Below are positions 28,456 to 38,006 of a DNA stretch of 64,000 nt, piece by piece. Under the pieces are notes generated by a model. That model saw nothing but the letters and a program-made list of their open reading frames with translations, was not told where the DNA came from and searched no databases. The first letter of the stretch is position 1. Every line of letters begins with the position of its first letter. Location: positions 1 through 64,000 of the forward strand of contig CAQIBN010000007.1 in assembly GCA_948805675.1 (NCBI GenBank). The letters run 5' to 3'. Both the position numbers and the translations under genes were made by a program. The DNA is from an uncultured Clostridia bacterium. GTDB lineage: Bacteria; Bacillota; Clostridia; TANB77; CAG-508.

Positions 28456-28830
28456 ACTACATCCATCCCCTTTTTTCGGATAATATATCTATTTAAAAAT
28501 ATAATTAGATTATATTATACATTTTTTGCAAAAGCAATATTTATGTGCAATAATTACAGTCATACAAATTTAGAATATGATAAAAAAGAAATGTATAAAC
28601 TTTTTGATAACTTGTTAAAAGAAATTAATATATAATATAGAATAACTACTGTTAACATTGCAAACTATCCTTATACAATTTTTGTATCAAGCAAAATTAT
28701 GGAAATGGATTCATCACAGCAAAATAAAGTTGTATTATTTTTATTTAATAGTATAAATTTCAAAATTAAAAATTGTAAAAACCTTGATATTAAAGAATTA
28801 ATGTTTTAGAATATATAAAAAGTACTTAAA

Positions 28831-28881
28831 AATATAATATTAGATGTAGGTGGTATACTGTTTGATGATAACAAAAAATAG
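28831..28881 (+). pseudogene. HAD-hydrolase N-terminal fragment
   Basis: The translated fragment NIILDVGGILFDDNKK matches the first HAD motif (hhhhDxGGhLhD) but stops at 28881 with no further domain. Confidence 0.5.
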
Positions 28882-28892
28882 TTATAACTACA

Positions 28893-29042
28893 TAATTAGA
28901 AAAAGATATAATCGAATATATAGAATATTATAATAACAGAAGAATTAAGAGCAAACTAAATGGAATGTCCCCTGTTCAATACAGAGAACATTCCAAGTTA
29001 GTAGTCTAATTTATACTGTCCAACTTTTTGGGTTCAGTACAG
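28893..29042 (+). mobile_element. IS3-family 3' end remnant, second copy
   Basis: It encodes the OrfB C-terminus (EYYNNRRIKSKLNGMSPVQY, stop at 29008-29010) and ends with a terminal repeat including TATACTGTCCAACTTTTTGG and GTACAG. It is nearly identical over about 130 nt to the remnant at 1675-1806. Confidence 0.8.
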
Positions 29043-29063
29043 ATTAGTTAATAGCTTTTACTT

Positions 29064-29378
29064 TTATTCATCAACAAAGTTAAATTCATCTTTAAATTTT
29101 TCTTTAAACAATTCAAATACTTTATTTAATATTTCCTCATCTTCAACACTTACATAAGATTCTTCTTCTTCGTTTTCTGTATCTTCTAATTTTAAGATTA
29201 CAACTTCTCCTGCCTCTTCACCTTCATCTTCTGTTGGTAATAGAACAACATAATCTTCTCCATCATATTGAATTAAGTCTAAGAATTCAAATTCAATCTC
29301 ATTTCCATCTTCATCATTTAGAACTACTATGTTATCTATCTCCTCTGCATCTGGAATATTATTTACATCTTCATTCAT
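29064..29378 (-). CDS. DUF1292 protein (YrzB-like)
   Basis: A 104-residue very acidic protein; IVVLNDEDGNEIEFEFLDLI and YDGEDYVVLLP are the DUF1292 signature. Start 29378 is chosen for AAAGGAG 9 nt upstream. In Firmicutes the family sits beside ruvX and ireB, as here. The molecular function is unknown. Confidence 0.9.
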   Translation of the reverse strand: MNEDVNNIPDAEEIDNIVVLNDEDGNEIEFEFLDLIQYDGEDYVVLLPTEDEGEEAGEVVILKLEDTENEEEESYVSVEDEEILNKVFELFKEKFKDEFNFVDE

Positions 29379-29523
29379 GTTCAATTCTCCTTTCAATTTT
29401 TTATATTTTAATTGTATTTCTACAACAATAATAACTAATAAATATTATTTACATTTTTATTCATGCTATACTTTAATATACTAGTTAAAAACAATTTAAA
29501 AATGTAAACCCTACTTTTTTTAT

Positions 29524-29943
29524 TTAAGTAGTAATCTTTTTCATATATGTTTCTAATATATATACAGCTGATATTGTATCTACAATATCTTTCTTTTTAT
29601 GTTTATTAATATTTAAATAATTCATAGTTTTATGAGCAGCAACAGTAGTAAGTCTTTCATCAATTTTTTCTATTTTTATTTTGTTAAATTTACATTGTAA
29701 TTTATGAATAAACTTTTCTGTAACTTCTACCCTTTCTGTTTTTGTTCCATTCATGTTAATTGGAAGACCAATTACTATTGTATCTACATCATATTCTTGT
29801 AATAATTCTTCTAATCTTTTTAATACAATTTTGTCATTTCCATTATGATGTATTGTTTCTAAACCTTGAACTGTTATACCAAGAGCATCTGTAATTGATA
29901 TTCCAACTCTAGAATCACCATAATCAATTCCTAATTTTCTCAT
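29524..29943 (-). CDS. ruvX: Holliday-junction resolvase-like protein RuvX/YqgF
   Basis: RNase H-fold nuclease implicated in 16S rRNA 5' processing and DNA repair. The motifs RKLGIDYGDSRVGISITD, DTIVIGLPINMNGT and KIEKIDERLTTVAA carry the conserved acidic residues. It has 139 residues, a normal length. It follows ireB by 3 nt, so the two are co-transcribed. Confidence 0.94.
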   Translation of the reverse strand: MRKLGIDYGDSRVGISITDALGITVQGLETIHHNGNDKIVLKRLEELLQEYDVDTIVIGLPINMNGTKTERVEVTEKFIHKLQCKFNKIKIEKIDERLTTVAAHKTMNYLNINKHKKKDIVDTISAVYILETYMKKITT

Positions 29944-29946
29944 ATA

Positions 29947-30201
29947 TTAGTCATCCAATCCTATATAACTTTTTACCATTTTTTCTAATAATTCATCTCT
30001 TTCGATTTGTCTTATTAGGTTTCTAGCATTATTATGACTAGTGATATATGTTGGGTCACCTGATAATATATATCCAACAATTTGATTAATTGGATTATAT
30101 CCCTTTTCTACAAGTGCTTGATGTACTTCTTTTAGTATCTCTCTAGCCTTAATATTTTTATCTTTTTCGACTGTAAAACTCATTGTTTCATCCATAGCCA
30201 T
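29947..30201 (-). CDS. IreB family regulatory phosphoprotein
   Basis: An 84-residue DUF965/IreB protein; the N-terminal ETMSF is the Thr-containing segment phosphorylated by the PASTA kinase IreK in Enterococcus, and KGYNPINQIVGYILSGDPTY is the family core. AGGAGG lies before the ATG. The order ireB-ruvX-DUF1292 is usual in Clostridia, normally downstream of alaS, which is missing here. Confidence 0.93.
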   Translation of the reverse strand: MAMDETMSFTVEKDKNIKAREILKEVHQALVEKGYNPINQIVGYILSGDPTYITSHNNARNLIRQIERDELLEKMVKSYIGLDD

Positions 30202-30214
30202 AATAAAATACCTC

Positions 30215-31315
30215 CTATAAACAATTTATATTATTTTCTGTAGGCTCAGCATTATCTAAATATTCTTCTAGTTTTGCTGTTACCCCCTCTAAAGCTGTTC
30301 CCTTGTAATATGTTGTTAGTGCAATATTAATTTTAGGTCTAACAACTATATGTTTTTTTCCTCTATAGTCTTCTTCTGGTTCTATTTGCAGTCTTTCAAT
30401 TTCTCTTTTCATATCTTTCATAAAATTTACTACTCCAGCAGTATCTATACCTGAAAAAACTATTGCAAATTTTGGTCCCATATATCTTACAAAGAAATAT
30501 TCTTCTGCCAAGTTAACTTTTAATAATTCACTTACTTCTGTAATAACTGTATTACCAGTCTTTCTACTTATCACTTCATTAATCTTTTGTAAATTAACTA
30601 TTTTGAAAAGGCATACTGTTGATGTTGCATATTTATCTATTATATTTCTTGCTGTTCCATAAAGATATTCTACAGATTTAAGTCCTGAAAATTTATCTTC
30701 TCTTACAATATTTTCTATTATCTTCTGATTTTCTACTGTTCTTAATACTGAAACAATATTATTTTTTACCACTTCCAAGATAGTTGTATCTATATTATCA
30801 AATTCATGTGGTTTACTTCCTTCTATTATCCAATATCCTATATATATATTATCCACATACAGAGGAAAAAACATAGTAGATTTTGCTCGTCCAAATTCCA
30901 TTTTTTGATATGGTAATTTTTCTCCTTCTTTATCTATTGTTATATATTTGGGAGTAGCAGTTTGTATACTATCTCTAAAAATGGGGTCATTTTGAAGTGT
31001 TCTTAAAGTATCCCAGTGCTTTTCTTCTACATTGGATGCTTTCACTTTATATTCTGCTCCATTATATATAACTATAGTAGAATATTTTATATCATATCTT
31101 TCTATTAGTATATCATTAATTTTCTTTATTTTTTGGTCTACAGTACTTACTTCACTTACAGTATTCATAAAGTCTTGTAATACATTTAGACTTGCTATTT
31201 TTTGATTTGTATTATTAAATTGCTCTAATTTTTTGTGTATAGACATATTGTATAAAACTAATCCTACTATTGTAAATAACAACAATATTAGTATTATTAT
31301 AACTGCTACTGCCAA
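30215..31315 (-). CDS. Membrane GAF protein with degenerate GGDEF domain
   Basis: A 366-residue protein: one N-terminal membrane segment (residues 3-24), a coiled linker, a GAF-like domain (about 60-190, TMFFPLYVDNIYIGYWIIEG) and a C-terminal GGDEF-like domain (about 205-345). The active-site motif is degraded: RYMGPKF stands where RYGGDEF is expected, so it should not make cyclic di-GMP. The TTG start has GAGGGG 7 nt upstream. It sits directly downstream of a CpaE-like gene. It may be a pseudo-enzyme receptor; the ligand is unknown. Confidence 0.8.
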   Translation of the reverse strand: MAVAVIIILILLLFTIVGLVLYNMSIHKKLEQFNNTNQKIASLNVLQDFMNTVSEVSTVDQKIKKINDILIERYDIKYSTIVIYNGAEYKVKASNVEEKHWDTLRTLQNDPIFRDSIQTATPKYITIDKEGEKLPYQKMEFGRAKSTMFFPLYVDNIYIGYWIIEGSKPHEFDNIDTTILEVVKNNIVSVLRTVENQKIIENIVREDKFSGLKSVEYLYGTARNIIDKYATSTVCLFKIVNLQKINEVISRKTGNTVITEVSELLKVNLAEEYFFVRYMGPKFAIVFSGIDTAGVVNFMKDMKREIERLQIEPEEDYRGKKHIVVRPKINIALTTYYKGTALEGVTAKLEEYLDNAEPTENNINCL

Positions 31316-31339
31316 AATAATCCCCTCTCTATTCTATTT

Positions 31340-34078
31340 TTAATATTTTTTCTTCATTTTATTTAAAGTATTACTTGTACTGCTTGAAAAATTACTATTA
31401 TAATTATTGTATTTATTATTACTTTTTTCTTTTGATGGTTTATTACTAATTAATGGAAATACCATATTTCCTAATTTATTAAAACTTTGTATCATATTTT
31501 TTGAATAACCTCTTAAAGAAATTTTGCAATCTACTAGACCATCTAAATATTTACAATATGCTTGTTGATCGAAAGGAATGGTTGTATATTTCACATTATT
31601 TTTATCAAATAATTCTGTCATAAAAGACATACTAGGGTCATTATATGAGCTCATTCCACCAATTAATAATTTATCACTCATATTGTTTATTCTCATATGT
31701 TTATTAATTACTATTCTTAATTTATTTTGATCTAGTATATCTTTTGCTTTTAATTCTCTTAAAAAAGCTGTTAATGGTTGAATAGTTAATACATCTAAAC
31801 TTTGTACTAAATATATTTCTTGTACTGCATTAAAATATTGGTCTTCTGTTTCAAAATCGCAATCTAACAATACAAGTGAATAATTATTTAGTAAAGTTTC
31901 TAAAACATTTTCATAATCTTTTAATCCTTCTATTTCATCTGGTAATGATGTATAAACAGTTAAATTTTTATTAACTTGAATTCCTTCTGGTACTCCCCTT
32001 CTTAGATTCTCTATACAATTATAGGCTATATTTCTTAATTCTTCTCTATTATCTGTGTATATATAATATGCATTCCTATTTTGTGTAAGGTCTAATATTG
32101 CTGTTTTTATTCCTTTTTCTGAAAACATTTGAGCTAAATTATTTACTAAAAATGATGTTCCATTTTTAGATGTACCTATAAATGATACAATTTTTTGGTC
32201 ACTACTTATCAAATTATCTATATTAAAATTAACTGAAGAATTAAATTTATTAACATTTTCTATTTCTTTTGAACTTTGTTTACTAATAGGATTCATTCTT
32301 CTAAAATTTGGATTACTAATTGGTTGAGTATATTTATTACTTTCATCATCATCTAATTCTTGTAGTGATGTGTCATCATCTTCATCATCTTCATCATCTT
32401 CATAATCATCAAGTCCTGGTAGTGATGTGTCGTCTTCGTCTTCATCTTCATAATCGTCAAGTCCTGGTAGTGATGTATCGTCTTCTTCATCATCTTCATA
32501 ATCGTCAAATCCTGGTAGTGATGTGTCGTCTTCTTCATCATCTTCATAATCGTCAAATCCTGGTAGTGATGTATCGTCTTCTTCTTCATCTTCATAATCA
32601 TCAAATCCTGGTAGTGATGTATCGTCTTCTTCTTCATCTTCATAATCATCAAGTCCTGGTAGTGATATGTCGTCTTCATCTTCATAATCGTCAAGTCCTG
32701 GTAGTGATGTGTCGTCTTCTTCTTCATCTTCATAATCGTCAAATCCTGGTAGTAATGTATCGTCTTCTTCATCATAATTATCAAAACCTGGTAATCCAAC
32801 AAAATCCTCATCAATAACTGATTTATTCTTTTTAATTTCTTCTATTTCTAAATCATCTATGACATTCTTATTTTTAGGTGGTCTTCCTCTTTTTCTCTTT
32901 ACTGGTTCTTCTATATTAATATTTGTATCTTTAATGTCTTCTTTTTTATTTTTAGGAGGCCTTCCTCTTTTTCTTTTTACTGGCTCTTGTATAATATCTT
33001 CTACATTTGGAATATCTTCTTTTTTATTTTTAGATGGTCTTCCTCTTCTCTTAATTTCTTGACTATTATCTGTTTTATTCTCTGAAGATAATTTTCCTTC
33101 TGTTTTTTCTGTAAATTTGTCTTCTTGTCTTTTTAACATTTCCTGTTTTTGTTGCATCTTCTTCTTCTTTAATACTTCTTGTTTTCTCAGCATTTCTTCT
33201 TTTGATACTTTTTCACTTTTTTTATCTACTATTTTTTTTACTTTACTTGTGTCTACTGAAGTTGGAATTATTACTGGTTTACTCATTTTTTGTTTATTTA
33301 ATTCTTTTTCTATAAACTCAATTTTTTGATTTTCTCCATTTTTCACATTTAATTTCTTTTCTCTTGAATTAAAATTTTTTGGGTTTAATCCCATTATTTG
33401 TCTATATTTAGAAGACCCATTTTCTAAAACTGATGTAACATTCTTTGGAAAAAAAGTAACTATTAATTTTAATTGCTCATCTGTATATTGTACAGCTATA
33501 CTATCAAAGCTTTCAATATATTTTTCTTCATTTTTTCCAAGTCTTTTATAATGTGCTAATATATTTTGTATTTCTACTTCACTTACATCATTCTCATTTT
33601 CTGGTTTATAATCAACATCATCTGAATCAATTTTATAATATGCCTTTGACACTTTTTTACTTCTAGGCTTATTTAATAATTCACATACTTTTTCTACGCT
33701 TCTATCTTGTCCTACTAATGTATCATATATACCAATACCAAATAATTTTACTAATAATGGTTCTGGTCTTGTGCGTCTATCTGTACCAATTAGGATAATT
33801 GGTATATTTGTGCCATCTTGATTAAATGCTTCATCACTTATTTTATCTAGTTTATCAAATATAAATTTATCAATCGCTTCATAATTATTATTAGAAAATG
33901 GCTCTAAATCTTCACTAATAATTATTCTGTCATATGATTTATCTTTTTGTAATTCTTTTAATATTGCGTTAAAATAATATACATTTTTACTTGATATTAT
34001 CTCTTTATAATCTCTCTGATATCTTTTTATTATCGACTCAGAAATCTTTTCATTATTTACCGCAAATAAAACCTTCAT
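31340..34078 (-). CDS. CpaE/MinD-like protein with AT-hooks and acidic repeats, 912 aa
   Basis: The N-terminus (about 1-130) is receiver-like (VLFAVNNEKISESIIKR, IIISEDLEPF, IPIILIG). A basic/coiled section follows, then three AT-hook cores at about residues 340-405 (RRGRPSKNKK, KRKRGRPPKNKK twice). An acidic array of nine units of about 16 residues (LPGFDDYEDEEEDDTS) spans about 426-580. The C-terminus (about 615-870) is a MinD/ParA-like ATPase, with a deviant Walker A (FIGTSKNGTSFLVNN) and LVLLDCDFETED. This matches the architecture of CpaE-type pilus localisation proteins, with unusual DNA-binding inserts. GGAGGGG precedes the ATG. The function is inferred. Confidence 0.75.
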   Translation of the reverse strand: MKVLFAVNNEKISESIIKRYQRDYKEIISSKNVYYFNAILKELQKDKSYDRIIISEDLEPFSNNNYEAIDKFIFDKLDKISDEAFNQDGTNIPIILIGTDRRTRPEPLLVKLFGIGIYDTLVGQDRSVEKVCELLNKPRSKKVSKAYYKIDSDDVDYKPENENDVSEVEIQNILAHYKRLGKNEEKYIESFDSIAVQYTDEQLKLIVTFFPKNVTSVLENGSSKYRQIMGLNPKNFNSREKKLNVKNGENQKIEFIEKELNKQKMSKPVIIPTSVDTSKVKKIVDKKSEKVSKEEMLRKQEVLKKKKMQQKQEMLKRQEDKFTEKTEGKLSSENKTDNSQEIKRRGRPSKNKKEDIPNVEDIIQEPVKRKRGRPPKNKKEDIKDTNINIEEPVKRKRGRPPKNKNVIDDLEIEEIKKNKSVIDEDFVGLPGFDNYDEEDDTLLPGFDDYEDEEEDDTSLPGLDDYEDEDDISLPGLDDYEDEEEDDTSLPGFDDYEDEEEDDTSLPGFDDYEDDEEDDTSLPGFDDYEDDEEDDTSLPGLDDYEDEDEDDTSLPGLDDYEDDEDDEDDDTSLQELDDDESNKYTQPISNPNFRRMNPISKQSSKEIENVNKFNSSVNFNIDNLISSDQKIVSFIGTSKNGTSFLVNNLAQMFSEKGIKTAILDLTQNRNAYYIYTDNREELRNIAYNCIENLRRGVPEGIQVNKNLTVYTSLPDEIEGLKDYENVLETLLNNYSLVLLDCDFETEDQYFNAVQEIYLVQSLDVLTIQPLTAFLRELKAKDILDQNKLRIVINKHMRINNMSDKLLIGGMSSYNDPSMSFMTELFDKNNVKYTTIPFDQQAYCKYLDGLVDCKISLRGYSKNMIQSFNKLGNMVFPLISNKPSKEKSNNKYNNYNSNFSSSTSNTLNKMKKKY
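32353..32800 (-). repeat. 48-nt tandem coding repeat in CpaE-like gene
   Basis: Nine units of about 48 nt (one 42 and one 57) encode the LPG(F/L)DDYED(E/D)... acidic array. Unit-to-unit identity is very high, so copy number probably varies between strains. The antisense open frame across it is an artefact of the repeat. Confidence 0.9.
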
Positions 34079-34082
34079 TTGT

Positions 34083-34499
34083 TTAACCCCTCCAACCTTT
34101 AACTACTATTGCAAAAATTAGTGGTAATACTTGACATATTACAGCTACAGTTATAATTGCAATCATAATATTAAAACCTTTATCTCTTACGTCCAATTTT
34201 CTTATACCTAAGACATATTGATATATAGCTGCAATTGCTATTCCTACAAAACATAATGGTATACTATATATTCTTATTTTATTTAATATATATGCTGATA
34301 ATCCATATGTATCTGAGCCATAAGCTACTTTATAATCTTCTACTGTTTGCATTTCTTTTTCTTTTAATTTAATTAATTCCCCTGTAGAACTTTCACTTTG
34401 CAATACATTGTTTTTAGATGTGTCATTTGCAGTTACTACTGTATTACATATAGCAAAAATAAAAAATACAGTTAGCAAACAAGTTACTACTTTCTTCAT
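34083..34499 (-). CDS. Small membrane protein, VirB2/TrbC-pilin-like
   Basis: A 138-residue protein with a signal peptide (about 1-24, FIFAICNTVVTAND end), a polar stretch and two C-terminal hydrophobic helices (about 75-98 and 106-132) split by a short basic loop (GIRKLDVRDKG). That layout is common to VirB2/TrbC-type pilins. AAAGGAG precedes the ATG and the CpaE-like gene follows after 4 nt. A role in a surface pilus or secretion structure is inferred from layout and neighbour only. Confidence 0.6.
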   Translation of the reverse strand: MKKVVTCLLTVFFIFAICNTVVTANDTSKNNVLQSESSTGELIKLKEKEMQTVEDYKVAYGSDTYGLSAYILNKIRIYSIPLCFVGIAIAAIYQYVLGIRKLDVRDKGFNIMIAIITVAVICQVLPLIFAIVVKGWRG

Positions 34500-34842
34500 A
34501 TATTAGACTCCTTTCTACTGTTTATATATTACAAATATTAATTATATCTTTACTTACAATATCATACAATACAATAATTAAAATAGCAACAAAATATTAA
34601 GATTTTTTTGAAAATTTTAGTAGTTTTTTACATAATATTTACTTTTATATTTTTATCTTTATACATATTTTATTTTTTATACAAATTTTAATTATTTTTT
34701 AAGTTTTAAGTTATAATAAAAAGCTTCTAAATTTATCTTTTATAATATTATAATTAATAATCTTTAATAATATTATATATTTTTTATATATTAAATTTGA
34801 TGAACTTTGCATATAATTTCCTATTATATAAAAAAACATCTA
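34500..34842. other. Gene-free AT-rich stretch
   Basis: I see nothing here except the 3' hairpin of sigK (34831-34858), which crosses the boundary. Confidence 0.6.
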
Positions 34843-34858
34843 CTAGTTATTAGTAGAT
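34831..34858 (-). terminator. Terminator overlapping sigK stop
   Basis: ATCTACTA and TAGTAGAT (34838-34845 and 34851-34858) form a stem with a 5-nt loop that contains the stop codon region; on the minus strand it is followed by G and a T-run. Confidence 0.75.
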
Positions 34859-35559
34859 ATTTCTTCTTCAAATTCTTTAGATAATTTCCCAATTGCTTTT
34901 GTTTCAATTCTAGATACATAAGAACGAGAAATTCCCATCATTTCAGCAATCTGGTTTTGAGTTTTTGGTTTATCTCCATTTAATCCAAACCTAAGTTCTA
35001 AAATTAATTTTTCTCTGTCTTTTAAAACTTCTTTCATTTTTTCATACATTTTCTTTAATTTCATTTTTAAATCTACTTCTTCTTCTATATTTTTATCATT
35101 ATTTTCTAAAATTTCCTGTAATGTTACAATATTATCATCTTTATCTTTCCCTATTGGTTCATCTAAAAACACTTCTGCTCCCAATTTTTTTATACTTCTT
35201 AAATGCATTAAAATCTCATTATCAATACATCTAGATACATATGTTGCCAACTTTACTCCTTTAGAATTATCAAAACTATTAATTCCTTTAATTAAACCTA
35301 TTGTTCCTATTGATATTAGGTCATCTAAATCCACATTAGATGTACTATATTTTTTACATACATGTGCAACTAGTCTTAAGTTTCTTTCTATTAATATATT
35401 ACGAGCTTCTTCATCTCCTGCCTTAAATCTCTCTAAGCAGACTCTTTCTTCTTCAGAATCTAATGGTTCTGGAAATAAACTATTACTTGAAATATAACCT
35501 ACAAGAAAAATTGCAGTTTTTAAAAATGTTAATAAACCTGAAATTGATAGTACAAACAT
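34843..35559 (-). CDS. sigK: Sporulation sigma factor SigK (pro-SigK)
   Basis: Late mother-cell sigma factor. A hydrophobic pro-sequence (about residues 8-26, LLTFLKTAIFLVGYISSN) precedes the SigK core, with region 2 (NLRLVAHVCKKYSTSNVDLD, SIGTIGLIKGINSFD) and region 4 HTH (TQNQIAEMMGISRSYVSRIE). It has 238 residues and is intact, not split by a skin element. GGAGG precedes the ATG. The pro-sequence implies processing by a SpoIVFB-type protease. Its presence marks an endospore former. Confidence 0.94.
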   Translation of the reverse strand: MFVLSISGLLTFLKTAIFLVGYISSNSLFPEPLDSEEERVCLERFKAGDEEARNILIERNLRLVAHVCKKYSTSNVDLDDLISIGTIGLIKGINSFDNSKGVKLATYVSRCIDNEILMHLRSIKKLGAEVFLDEPIGKDKDDNIVTLQEILENNDKNIEEEVDLKMKLKKMYEKMKEVLKDREKLILELRFGLNGDKPKTQNQIAEMMGISRSYVSRIETKAIGKLSKEFEEEISTNN

Positions 35560-35688
35560 AAACGTACCTCCATTTTTTACTATACAATTAAATATATGTT
35601 TTTATTTTATAAAAGTGCATGGCTTATTAATTTATTTTTAATTATTGCATATTATATATATTGTACAAATTATTTGGAGGTACAATTT

Positions 35689-36495
35689 ATGAGTTTTTTT
35701 GTTAATTGTTTAAAAGGTATAGCTTTAGGTGCAGGAGCGATATTACCTGGTATTAGTAGTGGTGTTTTATGTGTTATTTTTGGATTTTATGAAAAATTAA
35801 TAAATAGCATACTTGCAATTTTTAAGGATTTTAAAAATTCTTTTAAATTCCTACTTCCTATTTTTATAGGTGGTTTTATAGGTGTATTGCTTTTTGGAAA
35901 TGCATTAAAATACTTATTTTTTACTTATCCATCAGAAACCAATTTTGCTTTTATGGGTTTAATACTTGGAAGTGTGCCTATTTTATTCAAAAATAGTTGT
36001 AAAAAGAATACTTTTAAATTACATTACTTAATATATACACTAGCATCTTTTTTACTTACTTTACTTTTAATAAATTTTGAAAACGGTTTTGATTTTCAAG
36101 GTACAATAGCAAATACATTCTCTTTTTCTTATCTTATTTTATGTGGATTTATAATGTCAACAGGAATAGTAGTTCCAGGTGTTAGCAGTACAGTTATATT
36201 AATGTGTTTAGGTGTTTATTCAAACTATCTGAGTGCTGTAGCTTGTTTAAATCTTGAAATTCTTATTCCTATGGGAATTGGTTTAATATTAGGAGGAGTT
36301 ATTTGGATGGTTTTAATAAAATGGTTATTTTCAAAATATTATACACAGACATTTTTTACAATAATTGGTTTTGTAATTAGCTCTACACTAATCTTATATC
36401 CAGGGTTTAGCATTAGTTTATCTGGAATTATATCTATAGTTTTGTTTATTATTTGTTTTGGTATTTCTTTTAATTTAGAGAAAATTTCAAAGTAA
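35689..36495 (+). CDS. DUF368 membrane protein (PopT-like)
   Basis: A 268-residue polytopic protein with the family hallmarks: GIALGAGAILPGISSGVLCV near the N-terminus, NFAFMGLILGSVPILF, and STGIVVPGVSSTVILM as the inverted-repeat counterpart. DUF368 proteins have been linked to undecaprenyl-phosphate flipping. Start 35689 is chosen for TTGGAGG 9 nt upstream; the longer open frame from 35596 lacks a site. Divergent from sigK. Confidence 0.88.
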   Translation: MSFFVNCLKGIALGAGAILPGISSGVLCVIFGFYEKLINSILAIFKDFKNSFKFLLPIFIGGFIGVLLFGNALKYLFFTYPSETNFAFMGLILGSVPILFKNSCKKNTFKLHYLIYTLASFLLTLLLINFENGFDFQGTIANTFSFSYLILCGFIMSTGIVVPGVSSTVILMCLGVYSNYLSAVACLNLEILIPMGIGLILGGVIWMVLIKWLFSKYYTQTFFTIIGFVISSTLILYPGFSISLSGIISIVLFIICFGISFNLEKISK

Positions 36496-36594
36496 AAAAC
36501 ATTATAATATCATAACATTTATTTATAAAAAAACGTTCTAAATTATATTTTATAATTTATTAATACTAATCATATTTTATTGTTAATCTAACAA

Positions 36595-36641
36595 ATAAAA
36601 TCATAGTATACAAATTTAAAAATTGTATACTATGATTTTAT
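36595..36641. terminator. Bidirectional terminator between DUF368 and U32 genes
   Basis: A perfect 19-bp stem (ATAAAATCATAGTATACAA and complement) with a 9-nt loop lies between the convergent genes. Confidence 0.85.
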
Positions 36642-36654
36642 ATAACAAAAATTT

Positions 36655-36695
36655 GATTAGTTAATTTCTACTCTGTACTACAACTTAATATAAAA
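36655..36695. repeat. Dispersed element family 1, fragment F
   Basis: TTGATTAGTTAATTTCTACT then CTGTACTACAACTTAATA resembles the loop and right arm of the other copies. Confidence 0.45.
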
Positions 36696-36751
36696 AGAAT
36701 TGAAATATTATTTTTTTATAATATTAATCCTTTTTATATTAACCAAAATTT

Positions 36752-37981
36752 TCATTTTCTTCTTCTTAAAATCCATCCTGGTTCTACATCTATTGGGAGC
36801 TTCATTTTAACAGTTTGTCCTTGCTTTCCTGGATTTACATATTCAATTCTTTCTCCTGTTTCACTATCCCATAAATCATTAATTCTAAAATCAATTGCAT
36901 CTATCTCATTTGGAATAATAATCTCTAAATAATCCCCTACTTGTAATCTATTTTTTATTTCTATTAATGATTTTTCTTTATTAAATTCTAATACTTTTCC
37001 ACCAAATTCGTAATTTGCATTATATTGTTTACCTTCATATTCTTGAATATCTTTATTATTTCTATCATTAAAATAAAATGTTGTTAATCCTCTTGTTTTT
37101 GTTTTTTCTAGTTCTTTTAAATACTTAGTATAATCATAATTACTTGGATTTTTAATATAATCATCAATAGCTTTTCTATATGTATTTATTACAACAGCTA
37201 GATAATATTCTGTTTTTAATCTTCCTTCTATTTTTAAACTATCTACTCCCATATCAATTATTTCTGGAATTTCTTTAATTAAACATAAATCTTTTGAAGA
37301 AAATATATATGTTCCTTTGTCATCATCCTCTACAGGCATTAAATTCCCTGGATTATTTTTTTCCTCTACATATAAATTATATGCCCATCTACAACTTTGT
37401 GCACAATCACCTAAATTTGCACTTCTTCCTGCCAAAAAATCACTTAAAAAACATCTACCAGAATATCCAAAACAAATTGCCCCATGAACAAATATTTCTG
37501 TTTCTAAACCTACTGGAGTATTATTAATAATATCTTTAATTTGACTTTTATTTAATTCTCTTCCTAAAATAACTCTTTTGGCTCCATTTTTATACCAAAA
37601 GTTTGCAGAATGATGACTAACTGTATTAGCCTGTGTACTAATATGTATAGGAATACTTGGAGCTACTTCTTTAATTAATTCTACTATACCTCCATCTGCT
37701 ACTATTATTCCATCAACATTTAATTTTTCTAACATTTTAGCTTGCTTTTTTATTTCTTCATAATTTTCATCCCATGCATAAATATTTATTGCTGTATATA
37801 CTTTTTTTCCTATACTATGTGCATATTGTATTGTTTTTGCTAAATCATCATCTGTCATTTCTGCTCTAGTTCTTAATGATAATGATGATGTTCCTGCATA
37901 TATTGCATCAGCTCCATATAAAAAAGCAGTTTTTGCCTTTTGAAAAGAGCCTGCTGGTGCTAATAATTCTGGTTTTTTCAT
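36752..37981 (-). CDS. U32-family peptidase / tRNA or rRNA hydroxylation protein
   Basis: A 409-residue U32 protein. ELLAPAGSFQKAKTAFLYGADA opens the TIM-barrel-like domain; the Cys cluster is in CFGYSGRCFLSD, GDCAQSCRWAY; DSLKIEGRLKTEYY follows. U32 relatives (TrhP, RlhA) hydroxylate RNA using this Fe-S-type Cys set; others are annotated as proteases. The C-terminal beta domain (VGDYLEIIIPNEID) is present. The stop codon is UGA, showing that UGA still terminates. The flavodiiron gene is 25 nt upstream. Confidence 0.88.
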   Translation of the reverse strand: MKKPELLAPAGSFQKAKTAFLYGADAIYAGTSSLSLRTRAEMTDDDLAKTIQYAHSIGKKVYTAINIYAWDENYEEIKKQAKMLEKLNVDGIIVADGGIVELIKEVAPSIPIHISTQANTVSHHSANFWYKNGAKRVILGRELNKSQIKDIINNTPVGLETEIFVHGAICFGYSGRCFLSDFLAGRSANLGDCAQSCRWAYNLYVEEKNNPGNLMPVEDDDKGTYIFSSKDLCLIKEIPEIIDMGVDSLKIEGRLKTEYYLAVVINTYRKAIDDYIKNPSNYDYTKYLKELEKTKTRGLTTFYFNDRNNKDIQEYEGKQYNANYEFGGKVLEFNKEKSLIEIKNRLQVGDYLEIIIPNEIDAIDFRINDLWDSETGERIEYVNPGKQGQTVKMKLPIDVEPGWILRRRK

Positions 37982-38006
37982 ATTTTTCCCATCCTCTAAA
38001 ATATTT

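Larger units (their letters stand above)
28456..29063. other. Intergenic region with degraded gene fragments
   Basis: This gene-free region carries plus-strand debris: a 30-codon fragment ending at 28635, another frame ending ELMF at 28809, a HAD-like fragment (28831-28881) and an IS3 remnant (28893-29042). None has an intact start and end. Confidence 0.6.

Noticed and set aside
32320..32817. Antisense open frames across the acidic repeat
   Set aside because: They are low-complexity mirrors of the coding repeat with no ribosome-binding site.
36752..37981. UGA recoding in this genome
   Set aside because: UGA is the natural stop of the U32 peptidase at the expected length.
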